Part shown: positions 1-5,616 of the stretch, one piece after another | How positions within the stretch are numbered: position 1 is the stretch's first letter | Layout of the letters: every line of letters starts with the position of its first letter | From: an uncultured Lachnospiraceae bacterium | Lineage (GTDB): Bacteria; Bacillota; Clostridia; Lachnospirales; Lachnospiraceae | NCBI GenBank assembly: GCA_947175845.1 | Contig: CAMWOK010000158.1 | Coordinates: 1-6,956 of the forward strand | DNA: 6,956 nucleotides | Reading direction: 5' to 3' | The notes under the pieces: model-generated | Database searches by the model: none | What the model was told of the DNA's origin: nothing | What the model saw: only the letters and a program-made list of their open reading frames with translations | Translations under genes and position numbers: made by a program

Positions 1-820
1 TGGTATACAGTGACGCAGGAACACGCCCTGTCACCTGGTAGAACAGACCGAAATCGGAGTTGAAAATCTTGCCGCAGTCGAGAATCAGCATCATGATAAA
101 CACCGGCTTGATCGCAGGGAGCGTAATGTGCTTTGCCTGCTGTCTCTTCGTGGCTCCGTCCATCACCGCCGCCTCATAGAGCGAGGGATCGATTCCCGTG
201 ATGCTTGCCAGATAGAGCACCATTCCGTATCCCATACCTTTCCATGTGTTGAGGAAAATCAGGATAAACGGCCAGTATTTCGGCTCCTGGTACCACATAA
301 TCCGCTCTCCGCCGAGAGATGTGATGATTCCATTGATGTAGCCTCTCTCCGGTGTCAGCAGCGCGTACACGAAGTAGCTGATGACAACCCATGACATAAA
401 GTACGGCAGGAACATCATGGTCTGATACACTTTGGAACCTTTCTTGTTGCGCATGCTGCTCAGCATCAGCGCCCCGCCCACTGCAACGCTCGCACTGATA
501 ATGATAAACGCGATATTGTAGAGTATGGTGTTCCTCAAAAGCATGGTAAACGAATTAGATGTAAAGAAATAGTTGAAATTGCCGAAACCCGCCCATTCAC
601 TGTGCAGCAGATTGTAGATAAAGCCATGTCCTCCCTGCTGAAGCTTGTAGTTCTTGAACGCGATGATGATACCGAACATCGGCAGGTATGAAAAGATCAA
701 AAACCAGGTTAATGTCGGCAGTGACAGCAGAAACAGTTCTGTGTCGTCGCGTGACCATCGCTTCCACCATGGCCTGCCAGAGTTGGTCCTCCCTCCGTCA
801 GATGTTTTGCGATTTCCCAT
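1..820 (-). CDS. Sugar ABC transporter permease, LplB-like (partial, C-terminus off window)
   Basis: Inner-membrane subunit of an ABC importer for a sugar or oligosaccharide. The frame is open from ATG at 820 to the left edge (273 codons), and a full LplB-type protein is about 300-320 residues, so roughly 30-45 are missing. After a basic N-terminus (about residues 1-28), hydrophobic segments appear near residues 30-55, 98-120, 133-155, 184-208 and 238-249. The binding-protein-dependent permease signature (EAA loop) is clear at residues 216-238: YEAAVMDGATKRQQ followed by HITLPAIKP, which contacts the ATPase. The near-terminal FNSDFGLFYQ stretch is typical of LplB relatives. The start is fixed by an AGGAGG-type ribosome binding site (complement of 829-836), 8 nt upstream. 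The partner permease and solute-binding protein probably lie to the left, outside the window. The gene is divergent from the LacI-type regulator, which suggests control by it. The family call is firm; the transported sugar is unknown. Confidence 0.93.
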   Translation of the reverse strand, partial: MGNRKTSDGGRTNSGRPWWKRWSRDDTELFLLSLPTLTWFLIFSYLPMFGIIIAFKNYKLQQGGHGFIYNLLHSEWAGFGNFNYFFTSNSFTMLLRNTILYNIAFIIISASVAVGGALMLSSMRNKKGSKVYQTMMFLPYFMSWVVISYFVYALLTPERGYINGIITSLGGERIMWYQEPKYWPFILIFLNTWKGMGYGMVLYLASITGIDPSLYEAAVMDGATKRQQAKHITLPAIKPVFIMMLILDCGKIFNSDFGLFYQVTGRVPASLYT

Positions 821-856
821 TTGTTTTACCTCCTTCTATTTATTTTTGTCAACGCT

Positions 857-885
857 ATATTAACATTTATAAATCCATGTGTCAA
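857..885 (-). promoter_or_regulatory. Sigma-A type promoter for the permease
   Basis: On the minus strand there is a perfect -35 hexamer TTGACA (885-880), a 17-nt spacer, and a -10 hexamer TAATAT (862-857). Transcription would start near 850, giving a leader of about 30 nt that includes the strong ribosome binding site. The -10 hexamer and part of the spacer overlap a TTAACA-containing element at 858-873, so a protein bound there would block RNA polymerase. A second TTGACA at 852-847 has no usable -10 behind it. Confidence 0.75.
858..873 (+). repeat. Copy 1 of shared promoter element TATTAACATnTnTAAA (candidate operator)
   Basis: The 16-mer TATTAACATTTATAAA matches the element at 1113-1128 at 14 of 16 positions. 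It lies across the -10 hexamer and spacer of the permease promoter, where a repressor would act. Role as an operator for the neighbouring LacI-type protein is inference; the surrounding sequence is AT-rich, so a chance match is possible. Confidence 0.35.
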
Positions 886-1112
886 TTGTTTTTGCATTTT
901 TCAGTGATTTACCCAACTTTTATCTTTAGAATTTGGTTATTTTTATAAAGTTTTATTTATAATTGCAATAAAAATATGCATGGTTTACAATTACATTTCT
1001 TAACAATCCCAACGGTGTCCTCCGGCAAAATGCGCCAAAAACACACTTATTTTATCAAAAAGCCCCGATTTATTCACAAAAATTAACAGAGCTGCGCTGC
1101 AGGCAAATATTT

Positions 1113-1128
1113 TATTAACATATGTAAA
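1113..1128 (+). repeat. Copy 2 of shared promoter element TATTAACATnTnTAAA (candidate operator)
   Basis: The 16-mer TATTAACATATGTAAA is the partner of the element at 858-873. It contains the perfect palindrome ACATATGT and is nearly symmetric overall (TTAACATATGTAAA, 12 of 14 positions self-complementary). It ends 8 nt upstream of the -35 hexamer of the regulator promoter, a position compatible with autoregulation. Function is inferred only from position and repetition. Confidence 0.35.
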
Positions 1129-1136
1129 GTATTTTG

Positions 1137-1165
1137 TTGTGTTTTTTGTTTTTCTGTGTTATACT
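1137..1165 (+). promoter_or_regulatory. Sigma-A type promoter for the LacI-type regulator
   Basis: A -35 hexamer TTGTGT (1137-1142), a 17-nt spacer and a near-consensus -10 hexamer TATACT (1160-1165) point towards the regulator. Transcription would start near 1172, leaving a leader of about 46 nt with the AGGGAG ribosome binding site at 1201-1206. The -10 is strong and the -35 only moderate. Confidence 0.6.
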
Positions 1166-1217
1166 ATACAGCAAACGGCGTATTACACAGCAATCGCGGA
1201 AGGGAGTTTCTATATAT

Positions 1218-2234
1218 ATGGAAAAAGTTACGATGAAAGATATCGCAGATGCCCTCAATGTATCCAGAGTCACCGTCAGCAAAGCATTCAACAACCAGGC
1301 CGGCGTGTCAGACACCCTGCGGGATATGATATTTGCAAAGGCAAAGGAGCTTGGCTATGCCAAGCTCCCCTATCAGGTGCTCGAACAGCCCCAGCAGGCC
1401 CAGCGCACCGTCTCGCTGATCGTGTCGCGGCCGGACTCCGCGCTGTTCTGGACCAACATCATCCACCGCATGGCGCAGGAACTCTCCAACCACAACGTCA
1501 ATCTGCTGTACACCTACGTCCCCTCCGTCTACGCCAAAGGCTTCAGCCTGCCGTCCGTCCTGCAGAGCAACAGCGTCGACGGGGTTGTGGTGCTGAACGT
1601 GTACGACCCGATCATCCTGAACATGGTAAACGATCTTCCGGCGCCCAAGGTGTTTCTCGACTCGGTTCCGTCCATATCCGACTATCACTTAAACGGCGAT
1701 CTGGTCCTCATCGAGGGGTTCCGGACGGAGGCGCGCATCACCGATATCCTGATACAGAACGGGCACACCGAGATCGGATTCCTCGGCGATATCGACTACG
1801 CGTTCACCAACAAGGAACGCTACCTGGGCTACTGCGACTGCATGAAGAAGCACGACCTTGTCGTCCGTTCGGAGTACTGTCTCACCGGAAGCTTTGACAT
1901 CTTTTCCTATGAGAAACGGCTGTACTCGTTTCTGGATGAGCTGAAAAACTGGCCGACCGCGTTCGTGTGCGCAAGCGACTTTGTCGCCAATTTCGTACAG
2001 TCCTACCTCGATAACAACCCGCACCGCATACCGCACCCTGTCGTGCTCACCGGATTTGACAACACCGGGGAGTATGTCAATGTGGCCGGGCGCATCATCA
2101 CCGCCAATGTTCCGACCGGCCTGCTCGGAAAGCGCCTCGCCCTGCAACTGCTGTTCCGCACCGAGCACCCTGAGGCTTCACAGGAACTCACGTTTGTAAA
2201 GCCCTCGATCATCATACCACATCTCAAAGAGTAG
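1218..2234 (+). CDS. LacI-family transcriptional regulator
   Basis: Sugar-responsive DNA-binding regulator of 338 residues, the usual family length. Residues 6-26 form the LacI helix-turn-helix (MKDIADALNVSRVTVSKAF, recognition helix at S16-S21), followed by GVS and an AKELGY end of the headpiece. The hinge (about 48-62, LPYQVLEQPQQAQ) lacks the classical N-x-x-A-x-x-L pattern. The effector domain runs from about residue 63 and resembles a periplasmic binding protein: FLDSVP near 147, NGHTEIGFLG at 181-190, CASDFVA at 251-257 and TGFDN at 278-282. I chose ATG 1218 because translation begins with MEKVTMKDI as in relatives and AGGGAG lies 11 nt upstream. A TTG at 1134 in the same frame falls ahead of the -10 box and is rejected. 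The gene diverges from the permease and converges on the enzyme operon, so local control of sugar uptake is the obvious role; the effector is unknown. Confidence 0.95.
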   Translation: MEKVTMKDIADALNVSRVTVSKAFNNQAGVSDTLRDMIFAKAKELGYAKLPYQVLEQPQQAQRTVSLIVSRPDSALFWTNIIHRMAQELSNHNVNLLYTYVPSVYAKGFSLPSVLQSNSVDGVVVLNVYDPIILNMVNDLPAPKVFLDSVPSISDYHLNGDLVLIEGFRTEARITDILIQNGHTEIGFLGDIDYAFTNKERYLGYCDCMKKHDLVVRSEYCLTGSFDIFSYEKRLYSFLDELKNWPTAFVCASDFVANFVQSYLDNNPHRIPHPVVLTGFDNTGEYVNVAGRIITANVPTGLLGKRLALQLLFRTEHPEASQELTFVKPSIIIPHLKE

Positions 2235-2241
2235 AAAGCGC

Positions 2242-2287
2242 AGACAGGCGCGGGAACAAGCAGACCTGCTTCCCGCGCCTGTCTTTT
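2242..2287 (+). terminator. Rho-independent terminator, possibly bidirectional
   Basis: A perfect 15-bp inverted repeat (2242-2256 with 2270-2284, starting AGACAGGCGCGGG) has a further AGCAG/CTGCT pairing inside the loop and is followed by TTTT (2284-2287). It begins 8 nt after the regulator stop codon and serves that gene. The GH38-like stop codon (2288-2286) sits in the T-run, so the same hairpin directly follows that gene on the minus strand. There the trailing tract (CTTTCTACTCTTT) is poorer in T, so leftward termination should be weaker. Confidence 0.9.
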
Positions 2288-4673
2288 AACCTGTTATAAA
2301 AGAAAGCATCCCCAAATCATTCTCCTGCAGTCTCTGCAGATTCTCCTCAAGCGTCCCCTCGCGCAGTTCCAGCGCGTAACAGAACTCTCCAAAACCGGAC
2401 AGATCCATCTTGAAGTTGGTCTCCCACGTGTTGTTCATGATCCAGCTGTACGCCGGACGCCGGTTGTTCTGCTCCTGGTTGTCGCACAGCACGATCGGGT
2501 GGTGCTGCATCTCCCCCATATAGATAAGCGGCGTGTCGAATGTGTTGATCACAAGCCCCTGCGATCCGCTCTGATACAGCAGCCCCTGATCCGCCATATA
2601 GTATTCCATGTTGCTGCCCGGAAGCTGATCCACCCCGGGGCGCATCGCCGCGCCGCCGTTGTGGATGTAAAGCGCGCTGTCAGGCAGGTTCAGGCAGAGC
2701 GGCAGATACACACTCTCGATATCCTCGCTCAGCGTCTTTGCAATGCGGAAGGTGAACTCCAAGCGCGGCAGCTTCCGGTACAGTTTGATGATCACGCTGG
2801 CGTGATGCGTTCCCTCCAGCATAAAGACAAGCTCCACCCGGTCAAACACCGCGCCGTGGTCAAGTATCCGGATGTCCTGCAAGATTCCCTGGTGCTGTAC
2901 CGCGTGCAGACCTCTGATGTTGCGCCCCAGCAGGCGGCGCTCCTCATAGATTCCTCTGCGGATGCTGGTGCATTCATATATCGGGGTAAAAAACTTCCCA
3001 AGCCCCTCCTGCAGCAGCTCTGTCCCGTCCTTTTTGTTCTGGAACGACACGATTCCCCGCCCAGTCTGATAGCGGATACAAAACCAGTCATTCTCCATCC
3101 GGTATGGAAGCTGGTACGACTCCGCGTCGTAGTCATTGACGATATCGCGCACGCGCTCCGCGCCCACCCAGGCCGTGCGGGTGTAGAGATTCTGCGGCGG
3201 TGCCGCCTGCTCCTCGTACGTGAAGATCCGCTCCTCAAGCGGCTCAAATTCCGCAAGAAAGCTTATCAGGACGCCCCTTGGATGCGCGGAAAGCTGTACT
3301 GGTATCTCCTCCCTTGTCTTCGTGTCAATCACTTTCACGCCCGGCAGGGAGATTGTCTCCACATAAAATTCCACCGGAAACACACCCCTTGCGCTGCTCA
3401 TGGAAACCGCCTTCACCTGGCCTTTGGAGTTGTAATAGCGCAGCATATCCCCCATCAGATGGCACTGCTCGCTCTTTCGCATCGCGTTCGCCTCGTGCGC
3501 CTTTGACGCGTAGCTGGTCTTGCGGATATCCAGGTTCGTCACCATGGTGTCGTACGGATTGGTGATCGTGGCGGAATGCCCCCAGGTGTGCTCCGCGTAG
3601 AGCAGCGCACTCTCCTCGCCCATCTCCCGCAGACGCTCGTTGCAGTGCCCTGTCTTTCGTTCCAGCCTGTCGCAGATATGCGCAAGGCGCAGGCCCTCTT
3701 TGTAGTGCTTGACCGCATACGGGGTGCTTCCCACGCCGTTCCCCCACCAGTCGTTGATGCTTCCCCGGTAGATTGGCGCGTCCGCCGTCTTTTCCCGAAT
3801 CAGCCCATACAGCTCCGTGAGCGTCACCATGCGGAGTGTCACTTCCCCGCCAAAGCGCTGGTTGTACGCGTTCACCGTGGCGATGACCTCGGGGTTTGCC
3901 GGCGCGTTGTCGGAGAACACGCCGCTGACGCTTGTGATGTAAAAGTCATACGGATAGCCGCTCTCTTCGTACTCTGCAATGCTCTCTCCCAGCTTTGCGT
4001 GCAGCGCATCGAGCGCATCCGCATTCACATTTTTGCCAAAATAGCTCTCCGTCATAAAATTGATATTTTTGTTGAACACGATGCCCAGCGCGTTTCCCAG
4101 ATTGTAGTGTTCGCCGCTCCACACCAGGATCCGACCGCCGCTCTCATTTTCCCAGAAATAAGGGGTCTGATTTTTGTAGAGCGGATACATGCCGTGGTGC
4201 GTGTGAATGTTGGTGAACAAAAATTCGATGCCGTTTTTTATCAGGACGTCGCGCGCGCCCATCGAGATCCCGTTGATGTCCGCGTTCATGGCAGTCGTCA
4301 CCCGGATGCCCTCTGCCGCAAACACCTTTTGCAGCCGGGCAGTCCTGCGGTCGAGCATCCCGACATCCACCAGGTCATTAAAATTCAGATACGTGGCGGA
4401 GATGCCGATGTTCCCCCGTTTCACCAGGTCGAAAAAGTCTGCCCGCTCCTGTGCATTTGCGCTCCTCAAAAACTGCTCCACACAGTAGCTGGTCTCACAG
4501 TTCCACTTGAAGTCCTGCTCCGGCGTGCCGTTCTCGTATCCGTTTTTGACAATGGATATCACATTGCGGATGTTGTTCACCTGATTGTAGAGGATCTGTT
4601 CCTGCAGATCCGTGTATCCCACGTCTGTGTGGGAGTGATGTACAATGTAAACTTCTTTAATCTGTTTTCCCAT
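2286..4673 (-). CDS. GH38-like zinc glycoside hydrolase (DUF5054-type)
   Basis: Predicted cytoplasmic glycosidase of 795 residues with no signal peptide. The N-terminal half resembles the GH38 alpha-mannosidase fold. HHSHTDVGYT (12-21) matches the family's His-x-Asp zinc ligands (H15, D17). MNADINGIS (129-137) carries D132 at the position expected for the zinc-binding nucleophile, and AEHTWGHS (360-367) supplies the late zinc histidine (H362 or H366). WNCETSYCVEQFL (57-69) and MNNTWETNF (746-754) also recall GH38-like proteins. The C-terminal half, with MENDWFCIRY at 526-535, looks like the beta-rich GH38 C-terminal region. I recognise the DUF5054 resemblance from memory; neither substrate nor activity is established, and mannosidase activity should not be assumed. 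The start at 4673 has GAGGG (complement of 4681-4685), 7 nt upstream. An in-frame extension to 4928 would overlap the ROK gene and lacks homology. It is the last gene of the enzyme operon, 32 nt after the ROK stop. Confidence 0.85.
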   Translation of the reverse strand: MGKQIKEVYIVHHSHTDVGYTDLQEQILYNQVNNIRNVISIVKNGYENGTPEQDFKWNCETSYCVEQFLRSANAQERADFFDLVKRGNIGISATYLNFNDLVDVGMLDRRTARLQKVFAAEGIRVTTAMNADINGISMGARDVLIKNGIEFLFTNIHTHHGMYPLYKNQTPYFWENESGGRILVWSGEHYNLGNALGIVFNKNINFMTESYFGKNVNADALDALHAKLGESIAEYEESGYPYDFYITSVSGVFSDNAPANPEVIATVNAYNQRFGGEVTLRMVTLTELYGLIREKTADAPIYRGSINDWWGNGVGSTPYAVKHYKEGLRLAHICDRLERKTGHCNERLREMGEESALLYAEHTWGHSATITNPYDTMVTNLDIRKTSYASKAHEANAMRKSEQCHLMGDMLRYYNSKGQVKAVSMSSARGVFPVEFYVETISLPGVKVIDTKTREEIPVQLSAHPRGVLISFLAEFEPLEERIFTYEEQAAPPQNLYTRTAWVGAERVRDIVNDYDAESYQLPYRMENDWFCIRYQTGRGIVSFQNKKDGTELLQEGLGKFFTPIYECTSIRRGIYEERRLLGRNIRGLHAVQHQGILQDIRILDHGAVFDRVELVFMLEGTHHASVIIKLYRKLPRLEFTFRIAKTLSEDIESVYLPLCLNLPDSALYIHNGGAAMRPGVDQLPGSNMEYYMADQGLLYQSGSQGLVINTFDTPLIYMGEMQHHPIVLCDNQEQNNRRPAYSWIMNNTWETNFKMDLSGFGEFCYALELREGTLEENLQRLQENDLGMLSFITG

Positions 4674-4705
4674 AATTGATCCCTCATTCCTGTTTGATAC
4701 AGCAT

Positions 4706-5584
4706 CTATTGGCTGCATAACCGCGTCAGTCCCTGCAGCGTGCGCAGGGATGTATCCTGCGTAATGTAAAAGCGGATCGCACGCCCGCGGCAGGCGTCCT
4801 CCACCGGCGGCAGAAACAGTACGCCGCTGCCTGTAATCTGCCCGCCAAAACACACCACATCCGGGTGAAATGTATCCCAAAAGGGCGACAGGGCTTCCCG
4901 AATGCGCTTCCCAAATGCCATAAAGCATTGCCGCGCCGCCTCATCCCCCTGCAAGACCCGCTGCGACAGCGCTTTTCCGTCCAGCGCCGTTCCCAGATGC
5001 TCCTGTGTCAGCGCCATCAGCCCGCGCCGGGAGAGATAGTCGTCGATACACCCTTCCAGAAAGGGCGCGTCATACACATACCCGCTGCGCGGAACTCCCT
5101 GCGTGCCGGCAGGCGCCAGTTTTCCATCCAGGCCAAACGCGCTGCCGCACCCTGTCCCAATGCATATAAACAGTGCGCGCGCTGCCCCGAAAGCCTCCCC
5201 AAAGCCCATCTCGCCCAGCGCAAACGCCGCGGCGTCATTGACAAACAAAATGTCCTCCTGCCCGACGCCCAGGCGCTCTGACAGGCCCGCGCGGACGCTG
5301 ATCTGATAAAGGTGCTCATACTTGCCAAGCCCCCGCATCAGACAGACGCCCTTCCCGTAGTCAAACGGACCCGGAAATGCCATGCGGATACCCGCAAGCC
5401 TTGTCCCGGACGGCCAGAGCCTTCTTATAATGTCCGCAAAATGGTCCAGAATGCACCCGGCGCCCTCATCTGCCCGCGCCGGAAAATAGCGTATCTTTCC
5501 GGACATGACGCCGCGCGCATCGACGCAGGCCGCCTTGATCTGCGTCCCGCCGACATCCAGACAAAGATACTGTTCTCTCTCCAT
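4706..5584 (-). CDS. ROK-family sugar kinase-like protein
   Basis: Probable ATP-dependent sugar kinase of 292 residues, normal for a ROK kinase without a DNA-binding domain. LDVGGTQIKAA (9-19) is the phosphate-binding motif, MAFPGPFDYGKG (68-79) the sugar-side loop, FVNDAAAFALGE (114-125) contains the expected catalytic base D117, ICIGTGCGSAFG (140-151) is the second phosphate loop, and FGGQITGSG (246-254) the adenosine-side segment. The usual zinc-binding signature (CxCGxxGCxE) is absent: the matching place reads FLEGCIDDYLSRRGL (175-189), with a single cysteine, and the preceding Gly-His is also missing. This may mark a distinct zinc-free branch. ATG 5584 is chosen because the conserved domain begins 8 residues later and GGGGAG (complement of 5595-5600) lies 10 nt upstream; a longer frame to 5704 would overlap the GH3 gene. 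Being between two glycosidase genes, it probably phosphorylates a released monosaccharide. Sugar specificity is not readable. Confidence 0.9.
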   Translation of the reverse strand: MEREQYLCLDVGGTQIKAACVDARGVMSGKIRYFPARADEGAGCILDHFADIIRRLWPSGTRLAGIRMAFPGPFDYGKGVCLMRGLGKYEHLYQISVRAGLSERLGVGQEDILFVNDAAAFALGEMGFGEAFGAARALFICIGTGCGSAFGLDGKLAPAGTQGVPRSGYVYDAPFLEGCIDDYLSRRGLMALTQEHLGTALDGKALSQRVLQGDEAARQCFMAFGKRIREALSPFWDTFHPDVVCFGGQITGSGVLFLPPVEDACRGRAIRFYITQDTSLRTLQGLTRLCSQ

Positions 5585-5616
5585 ACCGCCAAATCTCCCC
5601 TGTTTACAAATCCCTT

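Larger units (their letters stand above)
821..1217. promoter_or_regulatory. AT-rich divergent control region between permease and regulator
   Basis: This 397-nt gap has no credible coding sequence. G+C is 108 of 360 bases (30%) over 841-1200, far below the flanking genes. It contains the two divergent promoters annotated separately and four copies of TTAACA on the plus strand (starting at 860, 1000, 1083 and 1115). There is none in the opposite orientation. A perfect 8-bp palindrome ATTGCAAT lies at 962-969, inside a looser inverted repeat (TTTTATT 951-957 and AATAAAA 967-973). I saw no CG-centred palindrome of the classical LacI/CcpA operator kind. About 250 nt between the two promoters is unexplained by them and may hold further operators or activator sites. 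Confidence 0.6.

Noticed and set aside
1..820. Lower G+C of the permease gene as a sign of horizontal transfer
   Set aside because: Sampled 60-nt rows give 40-55% G+C in the permease against 63-67% in the enzyme genes, but membrane proteins tend towards AT-rich codons and only part of one transporter gene is visible.
962..969. ATTGCAAT palindrome as a transcription factor site
   Set aside because: An 8-bp palindrome in AT-rich DNA is easily found by chance, its flanks are not symmetric, and it is far from both promoters.
1134..1217. 28-codon N-terminal extension of the LacI-type protein from a TTG codon
   Set aside because: It would start at the -35 box of the regulator promoter, upstream of the predicted transcript start, and has no family similarity. 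ATG 1218 has a ribosome binding site and gives the canonical headpiece.
1308..2168. Minus-strand open frames opposite the regulator
   Set aside because: They are shadows of the LacI-type gene with no motif support.
2499..3506. Second plus-strand open frame antisense to the GH38-like gene (335 codons)
   Set aside because: Its His/Arg/Leu/Val-rich composition fits a shadow frame, and it has no domain or clear ribosome binding site.
3576..4679. Long plus-strand open frame antisense to the GH38-like gene (367 codons)
   Set aside because: The translation shows no recognisable domain and the opposite strand is a well-supported enzyme. Long antisense frames are common opposite GC-rich genes.
4674..4928. 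85-codon N-terminal extension of the GH38-like protein
   Set aside because: It lies over the ROK gene on the same strand in another frame and shows no conserved pattern. The start at 4673 has a ribosome binding site and leads directly into the zinc-ligand motif.
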